Below, piece after piece: positions 1-7,638 of a stretch of DNA of 23,760 bases; within the stretch, counting starts at the first letter, position 1; each line of letters opens with the position of its first letter. The notes under the pieces are model-generated. The model was not told where the DNA came from, ran no database searches, and worked only from the letters and a program-made list of their open reading frames with translations. The stretch comes from JAFGPJ01 sp964439135. GTDB lineage: Bacteria; Planctomycetota; Phycisphaerae; Sedimentisphaerales; Anaerobacaceae. Both the position numbers and the translations under genes were made by a program. The stretch spans positions 1-23,760 of the forward strand of contig CAYTNN010000051.1 in NCBI GenBank assembly GCA_964439135.1, read 5' to 3'.

Positions 1-17
1 CGCTCGCAATGACAGAC
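1..17 (-). repeat. Edge fragment of a possible dispersed GTCAT-headed palindromic repeat
   Basis: Read on the minus strand, the first bases give GTCATTGCGAGCG, which looks like the head of a REP-type element cut by the window edge. It shares the GTCAT head with the inverted doublet at 23294-23363. Only one arm is visible, so the folding cannot be tested here. Confidence 0.3.
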
Positions 18-113
18 TAAAGCCTGATGCTCTCTAAAATTTGCAAAAACAAGCCAAAATAATGAAAAAAACAGGTGAAAAAGAGAAGAAAACGACGAAA
101 AATGGAGCTTAAC

Positions 114-233
114 TTGAAAAAACAAAGCCAATTTGCGGTAGGACGAAACTGGCGCAAACTCTTTACTGAAAGGTGATTATGAAGAATTTTGCGGTTTTGG
201 GCGGCGAAAAAACAAAGCCAATTCAAACCCAAT
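114..233. repeat. 120-nt non-coding direct repeat, copy 1
   Basis: This stretch aligns without gaps to 274-393 at an offset of exactly 160 nt. By hand count about 99 of 120 positions match. The best conserved inner part is a ctctttactgaaag core (145-159). Each copy is bounded at both ends by a short unit, gaaaaaacaaagccaatt, which occurs at 116-133, 206-223, 276-293 and 366-383 with one or two substitutions in some copies. No coding potential is apparent in either direction. Confidence 0.8.
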
Positions 234-234
234 T

Positions 235-264
235 TATTTAGCCCCCAGATTTATCTGGGGGTTG
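235..264 (-). repeat. Palindromic element, intergenic copy
   Basis: Positions 242-250 (CCCCCAGAT) and 253-261 (ATCTGGGGG) form a perfect 9-bp inverted repeat around two bases. Read on the minus strand it continues into CTAAATA (241-235). The same arrangement, with the same CTAAATA flank, occurs inside the dehydrogenase gene at 14723-14752. The only stem difference between the copies is a compensated A:T to G:C pair. A T-tract does not follow on either strand, so this is not a typical intrinsic terminator. Confidence 0.75.
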
Positions 265-273
265 AAGACTGGA

Positions 274-393
274 TTGAAAAAACAAACCCAATTTATGGCA
301 GGGCGAAAATGGCGCAAGCTCTTTACTGAAAGGGTATTATGAAGATTTCTACGCTTTGAAGGCGGCAAAAAACAAAGCCAATTCAAAGCCAAT
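274..393. repeat. 120-nt non-coding direct repeat, copy 2
   Basis: Second copy of the repeat at 114-233. Substitutions are spread along the copy and densest around 354-363, with no insertion or deletion, which suggests an old tandem duplication or a mobile non-autonomous unit. The two copies flank the palindromic element at 235-264. The whole 1-487 stretch lies downstream of the signalling gene block on its strand and contains no gene I can support. Confidence 0.8.
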
Positions 394-395
394 CG

Positions 396-410
396 CCGGC
401 CTTCGGCCGG
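396..410. other. GC-rich hairpin, non-coding
   Basis: CCGGCC (396-401) and GGCCGG (405-410) make a perfect 6-bp stem around three bases, right after the second 120-nt repeat. On the minus strand, downstream of the large kinase gene, it is not followed by a U-tract, so a terminator role is only a weak possibility. Confidence 0.5.
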
Positions 411-487
411 AAATCCGAAGCTCTAAATCCTAAATCCGAAAAAGGAGATCGGGGCGGATAACAATATTAAGCTTATAAAGGAGATTA

Positions 488-3400
488 TTATGCTTGTTCG
501 GCGGTAGATCCGGCTAAAACTTCCTGGCAACTACATGAAATCGGCATGGTAAAGAAGAATGTGCTTCCTTTGCCGGGTTCGGATTCGACCCAAACGATGC
601 CGGCATTCAGCTCGACAATCTTTTTGACGATTGAAAGGCCGATGCCTGTGCTGTCGACTCGATCCTGCAGCGAAAGCGTCTGGAATATCTTGAAGATTTT
701 CTTGAAATACTTCTCGTTGATTCCGGGCCCGTTATCGGCAACGCTGAATTTCCAAAAGCCGTCCTGCTCGACACAGCCGACTTTGATTTGTCCTTCGGGC
801 TTGCCCATATACTTAACGGCGTTGCTCAGCAGGTTCTGGAAGACCTGCATGATTTGTGTTCTCTCGCACAATAAAACGGGCAATTCGTTCTCGATGGTTA
901 TCTCAATATTTTCGGGCGGATCTATGCCGGCAATTACTTCTGAAAGCACTGTGTTCAAATCGACTTGCTGCTTTTCGGGGCTGCTGTGCCCGAGCTTGGA
1001 ATATTGCAGGATGTCGTCGATCAGAGCGCTCATTTGCTTTGCCTTTTCGACGAGCAGTTTGACTTGCTGTTTGCCTTCTTTATCGAACTTGTCGGCATAG
1101 TCCGTTGATATCCAGTCGGCAAGGGTTCCGATTCCTCGCAGCGGTGTTTTTAAGTCGTGAGCGGTTATGTATGCGAATTCCTGAAGCTCTTTGTTCGCGC
1201 GTCTCAGTTCCCAGACGGCGGATTCCAGGTCTTTGTTCAGTTTTTCCAGCTCCTGCTCGGCCTTCCGGCGATCGGTGATATCGACAAACGCTTCGAGAAG
1301 GACATCTTCGCCTTCAAGCGTTATGGGCAGGACTGTTTTTAGGATTGGGATTTCCTGGCCGTCGCTGTTGACCAGCACTTTTTCCGAATTGTCATCCGAA
1401 TTGCCCAAATCTATCACCGGACACTTATTTACCTCGTTGGGGCATATTATTTTATGGCAGGTATTTCCAATGACCTCTTGCAGTGAGTTGCAGCCCATCA
1501 TCATTAGTGCAGTCTTGTTTACTCTGCGTATCGTTTTGTCCCTGCCGACAACTATTACGCCGACGGGCATCGTATCCAGGATAAGTTCTCTAGTTTGCAA
1601 GGCTTCTTCGGCCGCTTTTTGGGACTGCCTGAGTTCTTCCTTGGCCTTTCTGCGTTCTTCCTCGACCCGCATGGCGGAGGCGAGGATTCCGATTATTTTC
1701 TTTTCGTCTGCGGATGGATCAAAATCCTTCTGGAAAGCCGCACACAATGAACCGATATAACGGCCGTTGCACAAGACCGCCTGGCCGACATAGGTCTGCA
1801 GGCCGTATGCGAGCACGTTTGGATCGCTCTGCGCGTAAGAGTTGTTCTGCAAATCTCGGATTACATAGGCCTCGTTGGTGCCTTGCCGGATCACGTCGTA
1901 GCAGATGTGTCCATCGGCTTTGTCCCGGGGGTTATAGTCCGGCGGCGTATGCCACTGTGCCAGTGAGCAGAGCATCTCATTGTCGAGACGGTTGTACAGG
2001 GCGCAGGTTGCTCCAAGAAGCTCTCCAAGCAGGGCGGTAATGTTATTGGCGTTTTCCGTAAAGTCATTGCCCAGGCTGAGCAGGCAAGTGTTTATTTTCT
2101 CCAAACGATCCTCCGCCCGCTTACGCTCGGTTATGTCTCGAAGAGTCACCTGTATCCATGTCTTCCGGCCTTTTTGCTTAATCAAGCGTCCGTTGGCTTC
2201 CATGAATACGTGACTTTTATCCTTTTGCGTGATAATCAAATCGAATGGTTGACGTTCGTCGCCGGTGAGGATCAGCCCAAACTCATTCAGCAATTTTGCG
2301 ATGGACTCTTTGTCCAAGATGCCAACCTTGGTAAAGTTTCTGCCAATTACCTCTTGTGCCGAGAACCCGCTTACACGCTCAGCGGCCGGATTGAAAGATA
2401 GAAAATTACCGGCCTTGTCCAGCGAAATAATGGCATCCGGAGATTGTTGAACAAGGTCGGAGTATTTGCGTTCACTTGCCCGCAAAGCCTCTTCAGTCTG
2501 CATACGTTCTGTGATATCATTATAAACAGCTACTACTTCGCCGGTGGTCAACTTGTAAACCCAGTTCTCCCGCCAACCACGACGACCGCTCTTATCCATA
2601 TATAAAGTGTCTGGGAAGTATTCTGTCTTCCCAGTTTCCCAAACTTGTTTGAACACATCTAATAATCCGAATTCGTTTATGCCGGGAAATACTTCAGTTA
2701 CCTGCTTTCCGATGATATCTTTCCTGTCTATGTGTTCAATGTTCTCACCGGTCCGGTTGAAGTCCCTTATAACGAAATCATTTCCGTTATCGATTGCTTC
2801 GTATACTCCTACACCACTACTCATTTGTTCGAACAAATTCTTGTATTTTTCTTCGCTTTCGCGGAGTGCCTCCTCCATTCGCTTACGTTCTGTGATGTCC
2901 CTGCAGATCTCCAGCACTCCTGTCGGTTTCCCATCTTCGTCTCTTAACGCCACGTTGGCGATAGAATGGATATATCTGCTTTTGCCGTCTTTGCCTGTTA
3001 TCTGGGATTCGTACTGGTGGATGTTGCCATCTTGAAATGCCTGGAGGGTAGGACATGGATAGGGTTCGCAGGGTTTATTCCTTTGGTGGTATACTTCGTA
3101 ACATTTCCTCCCGACAATATCGTCACCGAATATTTCCCTGGCTGTATCATTTGTCCATATGATATTCAGATCATCATCTATCACGGCAATGTCATCAGCG
3201 ATAGCACTCAGCATAGCGCCGAGTTTTCCTTCGCTGATGCGCAATGCTTCTTCGGCCTGCTTGCGATGTTCGACCATTTGATTGAAAGCATTGGCCAATT
3301 GGCCGATTTCGTCATTTCTTTTAATGTCAACCTTGATGCCCATGTCCCCTTTGCCGATTTTATCCATGGCGGCTTTGAGTTTCGAAAGGGGCCTGGAAAT

Positions 3401-4408
3401 ATAGTTGGAGATAAGAATACCGGGTATAACGGCCAGCATTGTCAGTGCTAATGAAATGCTTAGTATGATGTTTCTTAATTGAACAACAGGGGCAAACAGC
3501 TCTGCTGTCTGGTACTCAATTGTTAAAATCCAGCCGAGGCCTTTGTAGTCATAATGACCTTGTGAACGAGCGAAGGCCAACAATTCTGTTTTTCCCTCTT
3601 TCTCATCCTCTGCTTTCTTTCGTAAATATCCTCTGTCACCTGCTATTTCCTTAAAAAATTCACTGTTAGATACATTTTCGAAAAACTTAAACTCTCCTGA
3701 TTGGTCAAAAATCGTCCTGCCGTTCCTGTCAAGTAACTTAAACTCTGCGTTGTTGTATCTTATAATTTCTTTCGTCTTCCTGATTATGTCAATTGCTTCT
3801 TCGATATTTAAAACAACCTTTACTACTCCATTAAAATTTCCCTCTTCGTCATCGCTTCTTATCGCGATGGCAGTAGAATGAATACCCGAACTTTCATCGT
3901 ATTCGACATCACCTACATATAAACCATTTTCCCTTGCTTTTTCCCACCATAGTTCGTCATCCTGCCTGTAATCAGAGGTTTTTTCTGTTAAAGCTACATT
4001 CGCTCCGTACTTGTTTGTCACGAAAACTTCGCCGAACACTTTATATCCTTGCTTTTCTTCGTGGAATCCTGTTTTTTCTTTGAGTTCCTCTGACAGCTTG
4101 TTATTCAATAATTCCTGCATTAACGGTGTTGTTGCTGCCTTCTGTGCAGAAATCCATTCGTTGTTTTGTTCATCAATATACTTCTGAAGATTTTCCAGCT
4201 TTTCAAATTCCCGATTTGATTCTGCAATAGTCTCCTGTAATACTAAGTCACAGCAATAAGCCTGAAACTCTTCGATTGTGTAATAAATATTTCTGTCGAT
4301 CTTATCCATCGTTTCAACAGCCAGAGCAACGGAACTTTCTCCGATGGACTTTTGTAATGCTCTCTGGCTTGTGTTAACGCACATAATCCCTACAACACCT
4401 ACCAGCGA
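488..4408 (-). CDS. Large membrane sensor histidine kinase (Cache-HAMP-PAS3-GAF-PAS-HisKA-HATPase), 5' end lost in gap
   Basis: A membrane-bound histidine kinase; 1306 residues are visible and the N-terminus lies in the N gap. Numbering from the first visible residue: the tail of a first membrane helix (1-12), a Cache-like extracytoplasmic sensor (about 25-300), a second membrane helix (312-335), HAMP (335-387), three PAS domains (396-510, 520-637, 645-763), GAF (770-915), a fourth PAS (940-1050), then HisKA with His1084 in AHDLKTPLRG. The ATPase has an N box (N1192, N1196), DNGPG at 1225-1229 and GIG at 1255-1257, so it should be active. PAS1 carries C436, H441, C447, C452 and PAS4 carries C984, H985, C989, C996, a possible metal or redox site. 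The ligand is unknown. The catalytic core is close to that of the hybrid kinase at 6280-7638. It is the last gene of the signalling block. Family assignment is confident; the start is not visible. Confidence 0.93.
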   Translation of the reverse strand, partial: SLVGVVGIMCVNTSQRALQKSIGESSVALAVETMDKIDRNIYYTIEEFQAYCCDLVLQETIAESNREFEKLENLQKYIDEQNNEWISAQKAATTPLMQELLNNKLSEELKEKTGFHEEKQGYKVFGEVFVTNKYGANVALTEKTSDYRQDDELWWEKARENGLYVGDVEYDESSGIHSTAIAIRSDDEEGNFNGVVKVVLNIEEAIDIIRKTKEIIRYNNAEFKLLDRNGRTIFDQSGEFKFFENVSNSEFFKEIAGDRGYLRKKAEDEKEGKTELLAFARSQGHYDYKGLGWILTIEYQTAELFAPVVQLRNIILSISLALTMLAVIPGILISNYISRPLSKLKAAMDKIGKGDMGIKVDIKRNDEIGQLANAFNQMVEHRKQAEEALRISEGKLGAMLSAIADDIAVIDDDLNIIWTNDTAREIFGDDIVGRKCYEVYHQRNKPCEPYPCPTLQAFQDGNIHQYESQITGKDGKSRYIHSIANVALRDEDGKPTGVLEICRDITERKRMEEALRESEEKYKNLFEQMSSGVGVYEAIDNGNDFVIRDFNRTGENIEHIDRKDIIGKQVTEVFPGINEFGLLDVFKQVWETGKTEYFPDTLYMDKSGRRGWRENWVYKLTTGEVVAVYNDITERMQTEEALRASERKYSDLVQQSPDAIISLDKAGNFLSFNPAAERVSGFSAQEVIGRNFTKVGILDKESIAKLLNEFGLILTGDERQPFDLIITQKDKSHVFMEANGRLIKQKGRKTWIQVTLRDITERKRAEDRLEKINTCLLSLGNDFTENANNITALLGELLGATCALYNRLDNEMLCSLAQWHTPPDYNPRDKADGHICYDVIRQGTNEAYVIRDLQNNSYAQSDPNVLAYGLQTYVGQAVLCNGRYIGSLCAAFQKDFDPSADEKKIIGILASAMRVEEERRKAKEELRQSQKAAEEALQTRELILDTMPVGVIVVGRDKTIRRVNKTALMMMGCNSLQEVIGNTCHKIICPNEVNKCPVIDLGNSDDNSEKVLVNSDGQEIPILKTVLPITLEGEDVLLEAFVDITDRRKAEQELEKLNKDLESAVWELRRANKELQEFAYITAHDLKTPLRGIGTLADWISTDYADKFDKEGKQQVKLLVEKAKQMSALIDDILQYSKLGHSSPEKQQVDLNTVLSEVIAGIDPPENIEITIENELPVLLCERTQIMQVFQNLLSNAVKYMGKPEGQIKVGCVEQDGFWKFSVADNGPGINEKYFKKIFKIFQTLSLQDRVDSTGIGLSIVKKIVELNAGIVWVESEPGKGSTFFFTMPISCSCQEVLAGSTAEQA

Positions 4409-4508
4409 NNNNNNNNNNNNNNNNNNNNNNNNNNNNNNNNNNNNNNNNNNNNNNNNNNNNNNNNNNNNNNNNNNNNNNNNNNNNNNNNNNNNNNNNNNNN
4501 NNNNNNNN
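4409..4508. other. Assembly gap (100 N)
   Basis: Exactly 100 unknown bases, a length often used as a placeholder for gaps of unknown size. The left gene begins mid-helix and the right gene stops within its last predicted beta strand, so a stop codon and a start codon probably both lie in the missing DNA. Confidence 0.98.
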
Positions 4509-5884
4509 GTAAAGCAGAAAATGTTTTGTTTGTTATCTGAGCTTTCAGCCCATATGTGTCCGCCGTGCATTTCGATGAATTCTTTGGCTATCCGCAGACC
4601 AAGAATAAGGTCTTCTCGGCCGGTATGGAACTGTTCTTTGATCAAGTCAGGGCGACTGATAATTCTGTGTATCTCGTCACGTTCGATAGGTTGACCTTCG
4701 TCCTGTATTTCTACTGTAAGCTCATTATCGACATCTTTGACTCGCACGCTGACATGACCGTTCACGGGAGAGAACTTTATCGCTCTGTTGAGAAGATTGA
4801 TCAGCACCTGTGCCATCCTGTCATAATCGGCGTTGACAACAAGTTCACAAGGGGGCGTCAAATTTTTCAGTTCGATGTTCTTTTCAGCCGCGAGTGGCAG
4901 GAAGGCCTCTACAACCTGTGAGACCAGCGAACTAAAATTAAATTCCCGTTTGCCCAGTTCCATCTTGTCGGTATCGATTTTTGTAATATCGAGGTAGTCA
5001 CTTACCACTCTTTTGGCGGTCTCGATGTTGGCGTCTTCCAGTAGTCTTTGCAAAGCTTCGGTGACCATAGTTGCTACTTCGTTTTGTACCTGATTTTTCT
5101 TCTTTAATTTCACACTTTCAGTTCTCAGCTCGTCCTCGATAAGAATCCGTTCGGTAATGTCGCGAGCCACTCCGACAATTGCGACATCATGTCCGTTTGT
5201 GCCCTTAATATTCGACCTCGAAAGGGAAACGGGAAAGACGCTGTCATCTTTTCGTCGATGATAAAACCCGACTTCCCAGCCGCTTCCGAGGGTCTTGGTT
5301 TGGAAAACGTTTCTTGTATTCTGGCTTTGATGTTTTCCTATCCAGAGCAGGTTGCCGTTTTGTCCGACAATTTCTTCCTCTTTATAGCCATACGTTTTGC
5401 AGAATGCCTTGTTGACATAGACAATCTTGCCCTGCATATCGGTAATGTAGATGCTGTCGTCGGTGCTCATTACGGCACCCGAGAGCAATTCGAGTTTCTT
5501 TTCCACCATGTTGTGCCTGATGGTATTCTCGACGGTTATCGGAATGGCTTTAAGATAATTCTGGTTGATGTCTTTAACCAGATAATCATAGGCGCCGGCC
5601 TTCCATGCTTTGACTGCTGTCTCCTCATCGCCGGCTCCCGTGACAACGATCACGGGCGTGTTCTTTGCCGACTCCAGGATATCAAATGCCGTACCGTCCC
5701 CAAGTGAGTGATCTGTAATGATGATATCAAACTGGTTCGAGTTCAATACTTGCTTTGCTTGCGAAACAGAACCAGATAATGTGCAATCGTACGGAATGGC
5801 GTTGTTGTCTATAAAACGCTTAAAGGCCATCTGGTCGAGTTCATTGTCTTCGATCAGCAGAATCTTGTATCTTGTGTTTTCCAT
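4509..5884 (-). CDS. Receiver-PAS protein with degenerate histidine-kinase core (pseudokinase-like), 3' end in gap
   Basis: 458 residues are visible. An N-terminal receiver (1-125) has Asp58, Thr82 and Lys104 and should accept phosphate. A PAS domain follows (135-250, ending RDITER). The next part resembles HisKA plus HATPase, but the key residues are changed: Thr275 sits where the phosphoacceptor His is expected (ATMVTEAL), the N box reads NLLNRA with Arg367 for the metal-binding Asn, the G1 box reads DEGQPI with Pro399 for Gly, and the G2 box keeps only Gly429. It probably binds or regulates partner kinases rather than phosphorylating itself. The visible end (FCFT) matches the usual last strand of the ATPase, so few residues should be missing. 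I chose the ATG at 5884, four bases after the preceding stop, because GGAG lies about nine bases upstream of it. An in-frame ATG at 5899 has no such site. Confidence 0.85.
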
Positions 5885-5888
5885 AATC

Positions 5889-6311
5889 TTATTCTCCATT
5901 CGAGGGCAGCTTGCTTAGAGTCCAGTACTGGTCAATAGCCCTGATAGTTTCCACAAACTTTTCATAATCAACAGATTTGACCATATAACCGGCAGCACCG
6001 CGCTCAAAGCTTTCGATCACATCGCGGTCTGAGTTGGACGTAGTGAGTATTACGATAGGTATCTTTTTTAAAGCCTTGTCTGCTTTTACGATTTTCAGAA
6101 ATTCAGCACCGTCCATCTTCGGCATGTTCAAATCAAGCAGGATAATACAAGGCTTTGTAGTACTCTCAGTTCTCAGATATTCGATTGCTTTTTCGCCATC
6201 GCCTATTGAAACCAGTTGGTTTGTGACCTTCAAGTCTCGTATGGCGCGTTTTACTGTCATCACATCGACGTCGTCGTCTTCAATTAGCAATATTGGCTTC
6301 GAGTTTTGCAT
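5889..6311 (-). CDS. Single-domain response regulator (Rcp1-like receiver)
   Basis: A 140-residue stand-alone receiver with no output domain. The acidic cluster is IEDDDVD near residue 11, phosphoacceptor Asp60 lies in ILLDLNMP, the switch threonine is Thr90 and the conserved lysine is Lys112. The usual Pro after that Lys is Ser here (VKSVD). The long loop after the first helix and the LDLNMPKMDG motif fit the Rcp1 group, which commonly pairs with phytochrome-like or hybrid kinases. A GGGGG stretch lies six bases upstream of the ATG. The gene overlaps the end of the hybrid kinase by 32 bases and is followed after 4 bases by the receiver-PAS pseudokinase, so translation is probably coupled. 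The likely role is a phosphate shuttle among the neighbouring kinases; the final target is unknown. Confidence 0.93.
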   Translation of the reverse strand: MQNSKPILLIEDDDVDVMTVKRAIRDLKVTNQLVSIGDGEKAIEYLRTESTTKPCIILLDLNMPKMDGAEFLKIVKADKALKKIPIVILTTSNSDRDVIESFERGAAGYMVKSVDYEKFVETIRAIDQYWTLSKLPSNGE

Positions 6312-7638
6312 TTATTACCCCCATTTCTTGCTTCGGCAGCGTAAAAAAGAATGTACTTCCTTTGCCAATTTTTGATTCCACCCATATATTACCACCGTAT
6401 AATTCCACGATTTTCTTTGCGATTGTCAGTCCTATGCCTGTGCCTTCAAAATCTTCGCTGACAGACAATGCCTGGAACATTTTGAAGATTTTTTCAAAGT
6501 GCTTTTCTTCGATGCCGGGCCCGTTATCAGCGATACTGAATTTCCAGAAACCGTCTTCCTCAACACATCCGACCTTTATCTGGCCCTGTGGTTTGTCCAT
6601 ATATTTTATGGCGTTACTCAGCAGGTTCTGGAACAGTTGCATGACATGAGTTTCTGCACATTCGATAACAGGCATCGTGTTTTCGATTGTGATAGATATA
6701 TTTTCCGGCGGAACAAGCATGTCAATTGCTTCCGGGATAAAATCATCAAGATTCACCTGAACGTTTTTTTCCTCTGTCCGACCGGCTTTCGAATATTGGA
6801 TGACGCCGTCAATTAGATTGTACATCCGCTCGACCCGACCCAAAAGCAGGTTCATTTGCTCGTTGCCCTGCTCACCAAGCTTATCCGAGCAGTCGTCTAA
6901 TATCCAGGTCGCGAGGCTCTTAATACCGCGCAGCGGGGCCTTTAAATCATGCGAAACGATGGATGCGAAATCCTTCAATTCCTTATTGATGTTATCCACT
7001 TTTTCGATCAGTTCAGCCTGCCTCCGCTCAGCTTCTTCACGCTCTGTGATTTCCTGTTTGAGATGCTCGTTGGTTTCTGTCAGCTTATCTGTTCGTTCTT
7101 TCACCATTTGTTCCAACTGTTCGGTTTTCAGGGAGGCTTTTCTGGCGAGGATCCATTTCTCCGTCAGGGCGCTGGTAAGTTGCGCCACTTCAGCGCTGTC
7201 GAATGGTTTCTTGAGAATCAAGAGGTTTTCCGATCTTCCGAGCCGCTCGGTGATTTCTCCCCAGGAATAATCCGAATAGGCCGTGCAGATGACCACCTGG
7301 ACTTTGGGATCGATTTCCCAAATATGCTCGATCGTTTTCAAACAGTCCCAGCCCGGCGGCATCCGCATATCGACGAAAATCAGCTCATACGGGCGATTTT
7401 CGGAACAAGCCACTCTAATCTTCTCGCATCCCTCTTTTCCCTGAGACGCGAAGTCAAGTTCGTAAACGCTTTTGATAGTGGATTCATTGTTTTTGTTGCC
7501 GAAAACCTGGCTCCTAAGCTCGTTCAGAGTCGCACTCTCTTCCTCATCAACAAGGATGGTTTGAAAATCCTTATGAATACTGGGATTATCGTCAATGACC
7601 AGAATACGGTGAGTCATTTCTTTTTCTGCTTTGCTCAT
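6280..7638 (-). CDS. Hybrid receiver-histidine kinase, cytoplasmic
   Basis: 452 residues with no membrane segment. The N-terminal receiver (9-155) has the DDN acidic pair, phosphoacceptor Asp90 in FVDMRMPPGWD and Lys144 in KKPFD. It carries an insertion of about 30 residues before Asp90, as in a known receiver subgroup with the MRMPPGWD motif. A coiled coil (165-225) leads to HisKA with His230 (SHDLKAPLRG), then an intact ATPase: N338 and N342, DNGPG at 371-375, GTGIGL at 399-404. It should autophosphorylate, with its own receiver as input or regulator. The kinase core closely resembles that of the large kinase at 488-4408. The ATG overlaps the stop of the upstream membrane kinase as ATGA, and the 3' end overlaps the Rcp1-like receiver gene. 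Confidence 0.93.
   Translation of the reverse strand: MSKAEKEMTHRILVIDDNPSIHKDFQTILVDEEESATLNELRSQVFGNKNNESTIKSVYELDFASQGKEGCEKIRVACSENRPYELIFVDMRMPPGWDCLKTIEHIWEIDPKVQVVICTAYSDYSWGEITERLGRSENLLILKKPFDSAEVAQLTSALTEKWILARKASLKTEQLEQMVKERTDKLTETNEHLKQEITEREEAERRQAELIEKVDNINKELKDFASIVSHDLKAPLRGIKSLATWILDDCSDKLGEQGNEQMNLLLGRVERMYNLIDGVIQYSKAGRTEEKNVQVNLDDFIPEAIDMLVPPENISITIENTMPVIECAETHVMQLFQNLLSNAIKYMDKPQGQIKVGCVEEDGFWKFSIADNGPGIEEKHFEKIFKMFQALSVSEDFEGTGIGLTIAKKIVELYGGNIWVESKIGKGSTFFFTLPKQEMGVINAKLEANIAN

Noticed and set aside
17..232. 71-residue minus-strand frame
   Set aside because: It lies in the A-rich repeats, shows no protein features, and its composition reflects the poly-A tracts.
116..393. 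CRISPR array
   Set aside because: Four short A-rich units with spacings of 90, 70 and 90 are explained by a duplicated longer block, the intervals are not unique spacers, and no cas genes are present.
488..5899. One 1803-residue hybrid kinase on the minus strand
   Set aside because: It spans 100 N of unknown true length. Domain ends on both sides of the gap indicate two genes.
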